Of a DNA stretch of 64,000 nucleotides, positions 8,926 to 17,106 are shown piece after piece. The translations under genes and the position numbers were made by a program. This DNA is from Dyella_B humi (lineage in GTDB: Bacteria; Pseudomonadota; Gammaproteobacteria; Xanthomonadales; Rhodanobacteraceae). The notes below the pieces were generated by a model that saw nothing but the letters and a program-made list of their open reading frames with translations, searched no databases and was not told the DNA's origin. How positions within the stretch are numbered: position 1 is the stretch's first letter; each line of letters begins with the position of its first letter. The stretch lies in assembly GCF_044904605.1 (NCBI RefSeq), contig NZ_JADIKI010000023.1:186001-250000 (forward strand), in the 5' to 3' direction.

Positions 8926-9453
8926 TTACGCCTTCTTGGCTTCCTTCAGGGTGATCTTCTCGCCGGCATAGCGCACGCCCTTGCCCTTGTAGGGTTCCGG
9001 CGGACGATAGCCACGAATCTTGGCGGCAACCTCGCCGACCAACTGCTTGTCCGAACCCTTGATCAGGATTTCGGTCTGCGAGGGGGTCTCGAGGGTGATG
9101 CCTTCCGGCGCGTTGAACACGACCGGGTGGGAGAAGCCGAGGCTCAGATTGAGCGACTTGCCGGCCATCGACGCGCGGTAACCTACGCCGACCAATTCCA
9201 GCTTGCGCTCATAACCTTCGGAGACGCCCTTGACCATGTTGGCCAACAGTGCACGGATGGTGCCGCCGAACTTATCCTCGGCGCCTTCGGCAACCTGGAC
9301 GTTGACCACGCCGTTCTCGACCGACACCGAAGCGCCCGGCAGCGTATGAACCGACAAGGTGCCCTTCGGGCCCTTCACGGCAATGCTGTCCTCGGCAACC
9401 TTGAGCTCGACGCCCTTGGGCAGATTGATGGGTTTCTTGGCAACACGAGACAT
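8926..9453 (-). CDS. rplF: 50S ribosomal protein L6
   Basis: 23S rRNA-binding protein near the sarcin-ricin loop, 175 residues built of two duplicated domains. It begins MSRVAKKPINLPKGVE and ends with the L6 signature PPEPYKGKGVRYAGE. Lies 10 nt after rpsH in the spc operon. Confidence 0.98.
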   Translation of the reverse strand: MSRVAKKPINLPKGVELKVAEDSIAVKGPKGTLSVHTLPGASVSVENGVVNVQVAEGAEDKFGGTIRALLANMVKGVSEGYERKLELVGVGYRASMAGKSLNLSLGFSHPVVFNAPEGITLETPSQTEILIKGSDKQLVGEVAAKIRGYRPPEPYKGKGVRYAGEKITLKEAKKA

Positions 9454-9463
9454 CGAAAACTCC

Positions 9464-9859
9464 TTACGCGACCAGGCCGATGACTTCGCCGCCCACGCCC
9501 CTGGCGCGAGCTTGCGCGTCGGTCAACAGACCGCCGGACGTCGAAATGATCGAAATGCCCAGGCCGCCGAGCACTTTCGGCAGTTCGTCCTTGCCTCGGT
9601 ACACGCGCAGACCCGAACGACTAATGCGCTCGATACGCTCGATCGCCGGACGGCCTTCGAAATACTTGAGCTTGATCTCGAGCACCGGCTTACCCTCCTG
9701 AGTGGAGGTCTTGGCGTCGAGGATGTAGCCCTCGTTCTTGAGAAGGTCGGCCAGCGCCACCTTCAGCTTCGACGACGGTACGCTGACAGCCTGCTTGCCC
9801 GTAGCCTGGGCATTGCGGATGCGCGTAAACAAATCGGCGATGGGATCAGTCATGCTCAT
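9464..9859 (-). CDS. rpsH: 30S ribosomal protein S8
   Basis: Primary 16S rRNA binder; in E. coli also the translational repressor of the spc operon. The start at 9859 gives MSMTDPIADLFTRIRNA with AAGGAAG upstream and 131 residues, the normal length. The C-terminal signature LGGLGISIISTSGGLLTDAQAR is present. Upstream, 311 nt separate it from rpsN, far more than in typical spc operons. Confidence 0.97.
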   Translation of the reverse strand: MSMTDPIADLFTRIRNAQATGKQAVSVPSSKLKVALADLLKNEGYILDAKTSTQEGKPVLEIKLKYFEGRPAIERIERISRSGLRVYRGKDELPKVLGGLGISIISTSGGLLTDAQARARGVGGEVIGLVA

Positions 9860-10170
9860 GAAAACTTCCTTCAGAGTGCACCGATATCCGATAAAACCGG
9901 AAATCAATTTAGATTGTGAGCTGGCAGACGGACCAGCCTGCGACGTGCAGACCGTCAATCTTATCAGCCTTTTCCGGCTTTTGCGAATACTGATGCGACA
10001 AAGTAGTCGTAACCCTTACTTCCGTTTCTCCTGAGAGAGCTGGGGAGGTAAGGAGTCAGGCTTGTTGATTCCTGGGCTCAAAGCGAAGTCCCGGAGCCAA
10101 CCAAATACTGGCGAGGTCAATCCCTCGCTCATCCCTCTCCCTGGACGGGAGAGGAATCATTGCGACTGGC
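9860..10170 (-). other. Long rpsN-rpsH spacer
   Basis: This 311-nt interruption of the spc operon contains no recognisable gene on either strand. It holds one clear palindrome at 10134-10154 (an 8-bp stem of the CCTCTCCC/GGGAGAGG repeat family), 17 nt after the rpsN stop. I saw no strong promoter and no T tract after the stem. Confidence 0.5.
10134..10154. repeat. CCTCTCCC-type palindromic repeat
   Basis: Inverted repeat 10134-10141 (CCTCTCCC) with 10147-10154 (GGGAGAGG) and a 5-nt loop. It resembles the CT-rich/GA-rich palindromes at 38774, 39613, 39702, 51903 and 63721 and is probably a copy of a dispersed intergenic element. Confidence 0.6.
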
Positions 10171-10476
10171 TTACCAACTGGCCTTGCGCAGGCCCGGAAC
10201 GTCGCCGCGCATAGTGGCTTCGCGCAGCTTGTTACGGCCGAGGCCGAACTTGCGGTACACGCCACGCGGGCGGCCCGACAGTTCGCAACGGTTGCGCTGA
10301 CGACTGGGGCTGGCGTCACGCGGCAGCTTCTGCAGCTTGGTCTGCGCTTCCATCTTGTCCTCGTAGGAGGACTTCGGGTTCAGCACGATCGCCTTCAGTT
10401 CGGCGCGTTTGGCGGCGTACTTCTTGACGATTTTGGTCCGCTTGATATCGCGGTTAACCATTGAGGTCTTGGCCAT
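10171..10476 (-). CDS. rpsN: 30S ribosomal protein S14
   Basis: Head protein of the 30S subunit. The 101-residue length and the absence of a CxxC...CxxC zinc ribbon make this the long, zinc-independent form. It begins MAKTSMVNRDIKRTKIV and ends with RGVYRKFGLGRNKLREATMRGDVPGL-type sequence. Sits 15 nt after rplE. Confidence 0.97.
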   Translation of the reverse strand: MAKTSMVNRDIKRTKIVKKYAAKRAELKAIVLNPKSSYEDKMEAQTKLQKLPRDASPSRQRNRCELSGRPRGVYRKFGLGRNKLREATMRGDVPGLRKASW

Positions 10477-10491
10477 GGATTCTCTCGCGTA

Positions 10492-11031
10492 TCAGTTGCG
10501 GAACGGGAAGCTAAAGGCTTCCAGCAGCGCCTTGGCTTCTTCGTCGGACTTAGCGGTGGTGGTGATGGAGATGTCCATACCGCGCATCGCGTCGATCGCG
10601 TCAAAGTCGATTTCCGGGAAGATAATCTGTTCCTTGATGCCGAAGTTGTAGTTACCACGGCCATCGAAGGCCCGACCTGACACACCGCGGAAGTCGCGAA
10701 CGCGAGGCAGCGAGATGTTGATCAGGCGATCCAGAAATTCCCACATCTGGGCACGGCGCAAGGTGACTTTGCAGCCGATCGGCCAGCCATCGCGGATCTT
10801 GAACGAGGCCACGGACACGCGCGCCTTGGTCGTGATCGGCTTCTGACCGGCAATCTTGGTCATATCCGCCACGGCATTCTCGAGCACTTTCTTGTTGCCC
10901 GCGGCTTCGCCCACGCCCATGTTCAGCGTGATCTTGGTGATGCGGGGAACCTGCATCACATTCTGGTAACCAAAACGCTCGGTGAGCTTCTGGATGACCT
11001 GTTCTTTATAAAAGTTTTCAAGGCGCGTCAT
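10492..11031 (-). CDS. rplE: 50S ribosomal protein L5
   Basis: 5S rRNA-binding protein of the central protuberance, contacting P-site tRNA. 179 residues; typical blocks are MQVPRITKITLNMGVGEA, GCKVTLRRAQMWEFLDRL and FPEIDFDAIDAMRGMDI. In the spc operon between rplX and rpsN. Confidence 0.98.
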   Translation of the reverse strand: MTRLENFYKEQVIQKLTERFGYQNVMQVPRITKITLNMGVGEAAGNKKVLENAVADMTKIAGQKPITTKARVSVASFKIRDGWPIGCKVTLRRAQMWEFLDRLINISLPRVRDFRGVSGRAFDGRGNYNFGIKEQIIFPEIDFDAIDAMRGMDISITTTAKSDEEAKALLEAFSFPFRN

Positions 11032-11043
11032 GACTTGTGTTCC

Positions 11044-11358
11044 TTACGCGTCCACGACCTCGCCCGAAGAACGGTATACGCGGACTTTGCGCTCATCTGC
11101 GAGCACTTTGAAGCCGACGCGTTCACCCTTGTTCGTGGCGGGGTTGAACAGCTGCACATTAGAAATATGGATCGAAGCTTCACGCTCCACGATGCCGCCC
11201 GGCTGGTTGGCCTGCGGATTCGCCTTGGTGTGACGCTTGACCAGGTTGACGTTGGAGACGAACACGCGATCACCTTCAACGCGCAGCACGTCGCCGCGCT
11301 GACCTTTGTTTTTGCCGGTGATCACGATGACCTGATCACCCTTGCGGATACGGTTCAT
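11044..11358 (-). CDS. rplX: 50S ribosomal protein L24
   Basis: Assembly-initiator protein that binds the 5' domain of 23S rRNA. 104 residues with the KOW motif at the N-terminus (RKGDQVIVITGKNKGQRGDV). Spacing of 12-14 nt to rplE and rplN supports co-transcription. Confidence 0.98.
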   Translation of the reverse strand: MNRIRKGDQVIVITGKNKGQRGDVLRVEGDRVFVSNVNLVKRHTKANPQANQPGGIVEREASIHISNVQLFNPATNKGERVGFKVLADERKVRVYRSSGEVVDA

Positions 11359-11372
11359 GGGTCTATCTCCGC

Positions 11373-11741
11373 TCAGAGCACTTCGGGTGCAAGCGAGACG
11401 ATCTTCATGAACTTCTCGCCGCGCAGCTCGCGAGTGACCGGCCCGAAGATACGGGTACCGATTGGCTCGAGCTTGTTGTTGAGGAGAACAGCCGCATTGC
11501 CGTCGAAACGGATCAGCGAGCCGTCGGCGCGGCGCACACCCTTGGCGGTGCGAACCACCACGGCGTTGTACACCTCGCCCTTCTTCACTTTGCCGCGCGG
11601 AATGGCATCCTTCACGGTGACCTTGATTACGTCACCGATCGCGGCGTAACGGCGCTTGGAGCCGCCGAGCACCTTGATGCACATCAGTTCCTTGGCGCCA
11701 CTGTTGTCGGCGGCGGAAAGCGTGCTTTGCATCTGGATCAT
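11373..11741 (-). CDS. rplN: 50S ribosomal protein L14
   Basis: Intersubunit-face protein. 122 residues starting MIQMQSTLSAADNSGAKEL, the near-invariant L14 N-terminus. First gene of the spc gene group, but only 15 nt after rpsQ with no visible terminator or promoter between, so S10 and spc genes may form one transcript here. Confidence 0.98.
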   Translation of the reverse strand: MIQMQSTLSAADNSGAKELMCIKVLGGSKRRYAAIGDVIKVTVKDAIPRGKVKKGEVYNAVVVRTAKGVRRADGSLIRFDGNAAVLLNNKLEPIGTRIFGPVTRELRGEKFMKIVSLAPEVL

Positions 11742-11756
11742 GTCTGCACCCTCCCC

Positions 11757-12017
11757 TTACGCTTCGGCGCGCGTGACGATTTCGACCACGCGGTGATGTT
11801 TAGTTTTGGACAGCGGACGGCATTCCGCGATGCGGACCACGTCGCCCTCGTTCGCGCCGATGTCATCCTGCGCATGGAGCTTGGTGGAACGGCGTACAAT
11901 CTTGCCCAGCAGCGGATGCTGCACCTGGCGCTCGATCAGTACGGTGACCGTCTTTTCCATTTTGTTGCTGATGACGCGACCCTCAAGGGTGCGCGCCTGC
12001 TTTTGGTTGTCGCTCAT
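11757..12017 (-). CDS. rpsQ: 30S ribosomal protein S17
   Basis: Primary 16S rRNA-binding protein, 86 residues, OB fold. Signature TLEGRVISNKMEKTVTVLIER and the later DIGANEGDVVRIAECRPLSKTKHH are clear. Last gene of the S10 group, 12 nt after rpmC. Confidence 0.98.
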   Translation of the reverse strand: MSDNQKQARTLEGRVISNKMEKTVTVLIERQVQHPLLGKIVRRSTKLHAQDDIGANEGDVVRIAECRPLSKTKHHRVVEIVTRAEA

Positions 12018-12029
12018 GTCGGCCGTCCC

Positions 12030-12215
12030 TTACTTCTTGCCGCCGAGCACGAACTTCGTGCGGGCGATATCGCGCCGAACACGGCGCAGTTGGTGCGGCT
12101 GATTGAGCTGGCCGGTGCCCTTCTGCATGCGCAGGTTGAACTGCTCCTTGCGCAGATCCAGCAGGTGCTGCTTCAGCTCTTCGGCCGACTTCGTTGTTAG
12201 GTCTTTGATGGCCAT
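12030..12215 (-). CDS. rpmC: 50S ribosomal protein L29
   Basis: Small two-helix protein at the exit tunnel near the trigger factor/SRP docking site. I take the ATG at 12215 (MAIKDLTTKSAEEL, 61 residues); it shares one base with the rplP stop codon (TGATG), so translation is likely coupled. A GTG one codon upstream is a possible alternative start. Confidence 0.95.
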   Translation of the reverse strand: MAIKDLTTKSAEELKQHLLDLRKEQFNLRMQKGTGQLNQPHQLRRVRRDIARTKFVLGGKK

Positions 12216-12628
12216 CACATCACCGCTCTGGTCACAAACTGGGTCTGCACCGACAACTTGGCAGCGGCCAGGCGGAACGCCTCGCGCGCGGTAGTCTCGT
12301 CGACGCCCTCGATTTCATAAAGCATGCGGCCCGGCTGGATCGGGGCGACCCAGAACTCTACGCCACCCTTGCCGGCGCCCATTCGGACTTCGATCGGCTT
12401 CTTGGTGATCGGCTTGTCCGGGAACACGCGGATCCACAGCTTGCCGCCGCGCTTCACGAAACGCGTGATGCAACGACGAGCTGCTTCGATCTGACGCGCG
12501 GTGAGTGCACCGTGTGTGGTGGCTTTGAGACCGTACTCGCCGAAGCTGACGAGATTGGCGCTGAAGGCCAGACCGTCATTGCGGCCCTTGAACTGCTTGC
12601 GGTATTTGGTTCGCTTGGGTTGCAACAT
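12215..12628 (-). CDS. rplP: 50S ribosomal protein L16
   Basis: Late-assembly protein near the peptidyl transferase centre that positions A-site tRNA. 137 residues; starts MLQPKRTKYRKQFKGRN and contains RQIEAARRCITRFVKRGGK and RMGAGKGGVEFWVAPI. The stop TGA overlaps the rpmC ATG by one base. Confidence 0.98.
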   Translation of the reverse strand: MLQPKRTKYRKQFKGRNDGLAFSANLVSFGEYGLKATTHGALTARQIEAARRCITRFVKRGGKLWIRVFPDKPITKKPIEVRMGAGKGGVEFWVAPIQPGRMLYEIEGVDETTAREAFRLAAAKLSVQTQFVTRAVM

Positions 12629-12639
12629 GGCAACTCTCC

Positions 12640-13401
12640 TTACTTCGTCCGCTCGCGGCGGCCTTCGCCGCCCTCGCGATCGCGGCGCGATTCACGACGC
12701 CCTTCGCCACCTTCACGCTCACGGCGTGGTTGCGCGGACTGCTCTTCCTTCGGCTCCTGGCCGACCTGGGACAAGTCGAAGATCTCGCCCTTGTAGACCC
12801 AGACCTTGATGCCGATGATGCCGTAGGTGGTCTTCGCCTCGGCGGTGCCGTAGTCGATGTCCGCACGCAGGGTGTGCAGCGGCACGCGACCTTCGCGGCT
12901 CCACTCGGAACGTGCGATCTCGGCGCCGTTCAGACGACCGGACACATTGATCTTGATGCCCAGCGCACCTAGGCGCATCGCATTGCCCACTGCGCGCTTC
13001 ATGGCACGACGGAACATGATGCGGCGCTCAAGCTGCTGTGCGATCGACTCCGCCACCAACTGCGCATCGAGCTCGGGCTTGCGCACTTCATTTACGTTGA
13101 TGTGCGCCGGAACGCCCATCATATCGCTGACTTCTTTACGCAACTTCTCGATGTCCTCGCCCTTCTTGCCGATCACCACGCCCGGACGGGCAGTGTGGAT
13201 CGTCACGCGGGCGGTCTTGGCTGGGCGCTCGATCTGGATCTTCGAGATACCGGCAGCAGCCAGCTTCTTGCGGAGCATTTCGCGGACCTTGAGGTCAGCA
13301 GCGAGATACTTGGCGTAATCGCCCTTATTGGCGTACCACTTCGAATTCCAGTCCTTGGCAATGCCGAGGCGGATACCGGTGGGATGAACTTTATGACCCA
13401 T
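12640..13401 (-). CDS. rpsC: 30S ribosomal protein S3 with repetitive charged tail
   Basis: mRNA-entry-site protein of the 30S head. Residues 1-215 or so are ordinary S3: MGHKVHPTGIRLGIAKDW, the KH domain GKKGEDIEKLRKEV, and the C-terminal core NVSGRLNGAEIARSEW. The C-terminus extends to 253 residues with a highly charged Arg/Glu/Gly tail in which REGGEGRRE occurs twice, encoded by an imperfect 39-nt direct repeat (12653-12687 and 12692-12726). E. coli S3 is about 20 residues shorter. The tail may be disordered and repeat-expanded. Confidence 0.97.
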   Translation of the reverse strand: MGHKVHPTGIRLGIAKDWNSKWYANKGDYAKYLAADLKVREMLRKKLAAAGISKIQIERPAKTARVTIHTARPGVVIGKKGEDIEKLRKEVSDMMGVPAHINVNEVRKPELDAQLVAESIAQQLERRIMFRRAMKRAVGNAMRLGALGIKINVSGRLNGAEIARSEWSREGRVPLHTLRADIDYGTAEAKTTYGIIGIKVWVYKGEIFDLSQVGQEPKEEQSAQPRREREGGEGRRESRRDREGGEGRRERTK

Positions 13402-13414
13402 CGTCTACGTCCTC

Positions 13415-13750
13415 TTAGTTACCAACGACCACGGTGATGTGGCTGGTGCGCTTCAGGATGCGCGAACCGCGCCCCTTGGCGCGGGCATACATGCGCTTCA
13501 TCGCCGGACCTTCGTCCACGAAGATGCGCGAGACCTTCAGCTCGTCGACATCGGCGCCGAGATTGTTTTCGGCGTTGGCGACGGCCGACAGCAGCACCTT
13601 GCGAACAATGTGCGCGGCCTTCTTGTTGGTGAATTGGAGCACGTCACTGGCTCGGCCCACGGACATACCGCGGACCAGGTCAGCTACCAGGCGTGCCTTC
13701 TGCGCTGAAATGCGAGCGCTGCGCAGGATCGCTTTGGCTTCAGTGCTCAT
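13415..13750 (-). CDS. rplV: 50S ribosomal protein L22
   Basis: Globular domain on the 50S surface plus a beta-hairpin lining the exit tunnel, where macrolide-resistance changes arise. The ATG at 13750 gives MSTEAKAILRSARISAQKARLV and 111 residues; it follows the rpsS stop by one base. The hairpin region MKRMYARAKGRGSRILKRTSH appears intact with no deletion. Confidence 0.96.
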   Translation of the reverse strand: MSTEAKAILRSARISAQKARLVADLVRGMSVGRASDVLQFTNKKAAHIVRKVLLSAVANAENNLGADVDELKVSRIFVDEGPAMKRMYARAKGRGSRILKRTSHITVVVGN

Positions 13751-13751
13751 C

Positions 13752-14024
13752 TCACTTGCCCTTCTTATCGCCGCCATGGCCCTTGAAAGTACGAGTGACC
13801 GCGAACTCGCCGAGCTTATGCCCGACCATGTTCTCGTTCACTAGTACCGGCACGTGCTGGCGACCGTTGTGGATGGCGATGGTCAATCCCACCATTTCCG
13901 GCAGGATCATGGAGCGACGCGACCAAGTCTTGATCGGACGCTTGGAATTGGTGGAAACCGCAGTTTCCACTTTCTTAATGAGATGAAGGTCAACGAAGGG
14001 ACCTTTCTTCAAAGAACGCGGCAT
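13752..14024 (-). CDS. rpsS: 30S ribosomal protein S19
   Basis: Head protein forming a complex with S13. 90 residues, MPRSLKKGPFVDLHLIKKV at the start and HNGRQHVPVLVNENMVGHKLGEFA in the middle, both diagnostic. Its stop is separated from the rplV ATG by one base, implying coupled translation. Confidence 0.98.
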   Translation of the reverse strand: MPRSLKKGPFVDLHLIKKVETAVSTNSKRPIKTWSRRSMILPEMVGLTIAIHNGRQHVPVLVNENMVGHKLGEFAVTRTFKGHGGDKKGK

Positions 14025-14036
14025 GACGGTTTCCTA

Positions 14037-14858
14037 TTACTTGCGACGACGCACAATGAACTGCTGTGTGCGCTTGTTGTTACGAGTCTTGTAGCCCTTG
14101 GTCGGCACACCCCATGGACTGACCGGGTGACGGCCACCGGAGGTACGGCCCTCACCACCGCCGTGCGGATGGTCAACCGGGTTCATCACCACACCGCGAA
14201 CGGTCGGGCGAATGCCCTTCCAGCGGGTGGCACCGGCCTTGCCCAGCTTGCGCAGACTATGCTCGGCATTGCCGACTTCACCGATGGTCGCGCGGCAATC
14301 CACCGGCACCTTACGCATTTCGCCGGAGCGCAAACGCAGGGTGGCATAACCGGATTCGCGTGCGATCAGCTGCACTGAGGCGCCGGCCGAACGCGCAATC
14401 TGTGCGCCCTTACCAGGCTTCATTTCCACGCAATGTACGGTGGAACCGACGGGAATATTGCGCAGTGGCAGGCTATTACCGACCTTGATCGGCGCATCGT
14501 GACCCGAGACCAGACGGTCGCCCACCGCCACGCCAGCCGGCGCGATGATGTAGCGGCGCTCGCCATCGGCGTAGCACAGCAGCGCGATGTGCGCGGTGCG
14601 GTTCGGATCGTATTCCAGACGCTCGACCTTGGCAGCGATGCCTTCTTTGTCGCGCTTGAAATCGATGATGCGGTAAGCCTGTTTGTGACCGCCGCCGCGA
14701 TGACGCGTAGTAATGCGACCGAAATGGTTGCGGCCACCCGTCTTCGACTGACTTTCGGTCAACGGCGCGTACGGCGCGCCCTTGTGCAGCCCCTCGGTGC
14801 GGACGCTGACGGCGTCACGACGACCCGGCGAGGTTGGCTTGTGATTAATTAGTGCCAT
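14037..14858 (-). CDS. rplB: 50S ribosomal protein L2
   Basis: Core 23S rRNA-binding protein essential for subunit association and peptidyl transferase centre structure. 273 residues, close to the usual 273-276. Key segment GVVMNPVDHPHGGGEGRTSGGRHPVSPWG contains the conserved His implicated in activity. In the S10 operon between rplW and rpsS. Confidence 0.98.
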   Translation of the reverse strand: MALINHKPTSPGRRDAVSVRTEGLHKGAPYAPLTESQSKTGGRNHFGRITTRHRGGGHKQAYRIIDFKRDKEGIAAKVERLEYDPNRTAHIALLCYADGERRYIIAPAGVAVGDRLVSGHDAPIKVGNSLPLRNIPVGSTVHCVEMKPGKGAQIARSAGASVQLIARESGYATLRLRSGEMRKVPVDCRATIGEVGNAEHSLRKLGKAGATRWKGIRPTVRGVVMNPVDHPHGGGEGRTSGGRHPVSPWGVPTKGYKTRNNKRTQQFIVRRRK

Positions 14859-14875
14859 CTGTCGGAACTCCTGGC

Positions 14876-15169
14876 TCAGGCCTTAGCCGCCACGTCGATC
14901 GTTTGGCCTTCGACAAGGCGAACGTATGCCTTGCGCTTGCCTTGACGACTGCCCGCGCGGAAACGGAAGGACTTGGCCTTACCCTTGGCATTGACGAGAT
15001 TCACCTGCTCGACTTTCACGTCAAACATTTTCTCGACCGCTGCACGGACATCAGCCTTGGTTGCTTCGGGGGCAACCACGAATACGTATTGGTTGTTCTC
15101 GGCCAAACGGGCCGCCTTCTCGGAAATGTGCGGCGCGCGCAGCGTATTCAGAATGCGTTCGTTGCTCAT
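14876..15169 (-). CDS. rplW: 50S ribosomal protein L23
   Basis: Exit-tunnel protein and docking site for trigger factor and SRP. The ATG at 15169 (MSNERILNTLRAPHISEKA, 97 residues) overlaps the rplD stop as ATGA. A GTG three codons upstream is less likely. The loop KGKAKSFRFRAGSRQGKRKAYV matches the tunnel-reaching loop of L23. Confidence 0.96.
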   Translation of the reverse strand: MSNERILNTLRAPHISEKAARLAENNQYVFVVAPEATKADVRAAVEKMFDVKVEQVNLVNAKGKAKSFRFRAGSRQGKRKAYVRLVEGQTIDVAAKA

Positions 15170-15768
15170 GCCAGCCACTCCTCGACCTTCTTGACCGCTT
15201 CAACAGTCATCACCACGTAGTCCGAGCCGACCAGGCTGACCGGGTTCAGCGCGAGCACATCCAGCACATGCAGGTAAGGGATATTGCGCGAGGCCAAGTA
15301 CAGCGCTTCGTTCGCGTCTTCCGACACCAGCAGCACGCGACCGGATACTTCGAGTTCGGCCAGCTTGGCGACCATCGCCTTGGTCTTCGGGTGGTCGATG
15401 CCGAAGCCCTCGACCACCTTTAAACGGCCCTGGCGGTTTAGCTCCGACAGGATGGAGCGGATCGCCACGCGATAGGACTTACGGTTGACCTTTTGCTCAT
15501 AGCTACGAGGCTTGGCCGCGAACGTCACACCGCCGCCCACAAAGATCGGAGCGCGATAGTCGCCATGGCGAGCACCGCCGCCCTTCTGCTTCTTGAATTT
15601 CTTGGTAGTACCAGACACGTCGCTGCGCGAAAGCTGCGACTGCGTACCGGCACGACCACCAGCCTGGTAAGCAACCACGACTTGGTGCACCAGGGCCTGC
15701 TTGAACTCACCGCCGAACACTTCGTCCGACACGCTGAGCGGCTTGGCGCCAATAACATTCAGTTCCAT
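15166..15768 (-). CDS. rplD: 50S ribosomal protein L4
   Basis: Exit-tunnel protein; in E. coli L4 also represses the S10 operon through its leader. The ATG at 15768 (MELNVIGAKPLSVSDEVFG, 200 residues) follows a good AGGAG site. The extended tunnel loop (SGTTKKFKKQKGGGARHGDYRAP) is intact. Ends in a 4-nt overlap with rplW. Confidence 0.97.
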   Translation of the reverse strand: MELNVIGAKPLSVSDEVFGGEFKQALVHQVVVAYQAGGRAGTQSQLSRSDVSGTTKKFKKQKGGGARHGDYRAPIFVGGGVTFAAKPRSYEQKVNRKSYRVAIRSILSELNRQGRLKVVEGFGIDHPKTKAMVAKLAELEVSGRVLLVSEDANEALYLASRNIPYLHVLDVLALNPVSLVGSDYVVMTVEAVKKVEEWLA

Positions 15769-15779
15769 GCCGTCTCTCC

Positions 15780-16421
15780 TCAACCTTTGGTGGTCGGGCG
15801 GATGACGACGTCGCCGCCGGTTGCACCCGGCACCGCGCCCTTCACCGCGATCAGATGACGCTCGGCGTCAACCTTGACCACTTCCAGACCCTGCACGGTG
15901 CGGTTCACCGCACCCATGTGGCCCGACATTTTCTTGCCCGGAAACACGCGACCTGGGGTCTGACGCTGACCGATCGAACCCGGCGCGCGATGCGACAGCG
16001 AATTACCGTGGGTCGCGTCGCCCATGGTGAAACCATGGCGCTTGATCGTGCCCTGGAAGCCCTTACCCTTGCTGACACCGGCCACATCAACGACCTGGCC
16101 AACCGTGAACACTTCCTCAGCCTTGATTTCGGCGCCAACGACATACTTGCCGGCGTCAGCCGAATTCAGGCGAAATTCCCACAAACCACGACCCGGCTCG
16201 ACCTTCGCCTTGGCGTAATGGCCCTTTTCCGGGTTGGTTAGCAGGCTGGCGCGCTTGACGCCCGCGGTGACCTGCACCGCGCTGTAACCATCGTTATCTT
16301 CCGTCTTCACCTGTGTCACGCGGTTCGGTGTCGCCTCGATCAGCGTCACCGGAATCGAGCGCCCGTCTTCAGTGAAGAGTCGGCTCATGCCGCATTTGCG
16401 GCCAACCAGTCCGATACTCAT
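15780..16421 (-). CDS. rplC: 50S ribosomal protein L3
   Basis: Early-assembly 23S rRNA binder reaching the peptidyl transferase centre. 213 residues; IGLVGRKCGMSRLF at the N-terminus and RHGFTMGDATHGNSLSHRAPGS in the central extension are typical, including the Gln of the RQTPGRVFPGKKMSGHMG segment that is methylated in E. coli. 11 nt before rplD. Confidence 0.98.
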   Translation of the reverse strand: MSIGLVGRKCGMSRLFTEDGRSIPVTLIEATPNRVTQVKTEDNDGYSAVQVTAGVKRASLLTNPEKGHYAKAKVEPGRGLWEFRLNSADAGKYVVGAEIKAEEVFTVGQVVDVAGVSKGKGFQGTIKRHGFTMGDATHGNSLSHRAPGSIGQRQTPGRVFPGKKMSGHMGAVNRTVQGLEVVKVDAERHLIAVKGAVPGATGGDVVIRPTTKG

Positions 16422-16441
16422 GTTCGTATCCTGTCTATCAC

Positions 16442-16753
16442 TTAACCAAGCTTGATCTGAACGTCAACGCCAGCGGCGAGATCGAGCTTCATAAGCGCGT
16501 CCACGGTTTTGTCGTTGGGATCGACGATATCCAGCACACGCTTGTGGGTGCGGGTCTCGTACTGATCGCGAGCGTCTTTGTCGACATGCGGCGACACCAG
16601 AATGGTGTAACGCTCAATCTTGGTCGGAAGCGGAATCGGACCAAGAACCGTAGCGCCGGTGCGCTTGGCCGTCTCGACGATTTCACTGGCCGAACGGTCA
16701 ATCAGACGATGATCGAACGCCTTGAGTCGAATGCGAATCTTTTGGTTCGCCAT
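16442..16753 (-). CDS. rpsJ: 30S ribosomal protein S10
   Basis: 30S head protein that also pairs with NusB in antitermination and with NusG to couple transcription and translation. 103 residues, MANQKIRIRLKAFDHRLIDRSA at the start. First gene of the S10 operon, preceded by about 300 nt of leader and a strong promoter at 17064-17092. Confidence 0.98.
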   Translation of the reverse strand: MANQKIRIRLKAFDHRLIDRSASEIVETAKRTGATVLGPIPLPTKIERYTILVSPHVDKDARDQYETRTHKRVLDIVDPNDKTVDALMKLDLAAGVDVQIKLG

Positions 16754-17063
16754 AACCGTGTCCTGTTATCTAAAGAACGAATTTGTGAATCGAAGTGGCT
16801 TCTCACCACCTCGCACAACCCTTAATTGCACTGCAAACCCTACAAGGAGCACCAGGCATTTCGATGCTCAGGAGACCTTAAAACGCCGGGCAGGCCGTTT
16901 TGCGGCCTGCCCAGACAGGTAACGTTATGCGGAACCCATTTGGCGACAGAGGTTTAGACTCAATCCCCGGGACCCGCAACATCCTTGTTAGCGAACTCGA
17001 AGCACTTCCTGTGCCTCATTTCGCGGTAGGTCGCCGGACATATCCGGCAACTAGAACTTGACA
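16754..17063 (-). promoter_or_regulatory. S10 operon leader with strong hairpin
   Basis: About 300 nt lie between the predicted transcription start and rpsJ, with no gene. A 10-bp perfect stem with a 5-nt loop lies at 16888-16912 (GGGCAGGCCG/CGGCCTGCCC), followed on the minus strand by GGCGTTTTAAGG, a short U tract. A smaller stem GCCGGA/TCCGGC is at 17033-17048 near the RNA 5' end. In E. coli the S10 leader is the target of L4-mediated attenuation and translational control. Whether this leader does the same is inference; the strong hairpin with four Us is compatible with an attenuator. Confidence 0.5.
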
Positions 17064-17092
17064 ACTATAGCCGATTTACGGGCGTGTGACAA
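17064..17092 (-). promoter_or_regulatory. Sigma-70 promoter of the S10 operon
   Basis: Minus strand -35 TTGTCA (17092-17087), a 17-nt spacer and -10 TATAGT (17069-17064): one mismatch to consensus in each box. It lies just downstream of the tuf terminator and about 310 nt before rpsJ. Confidence 0.75.
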
Positions 17093-17106
17093 GCATCTTA
17101 AGAAAT

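Noticed and set aside
16888..16912. Strong hairpin as the terminator of tuf copy 1
   Set aside because: A GC-rich stem right after tuf (17107-17126) and a near-consensus promoter lie upstream of it, so the hairpin falls inside the S10 leader.
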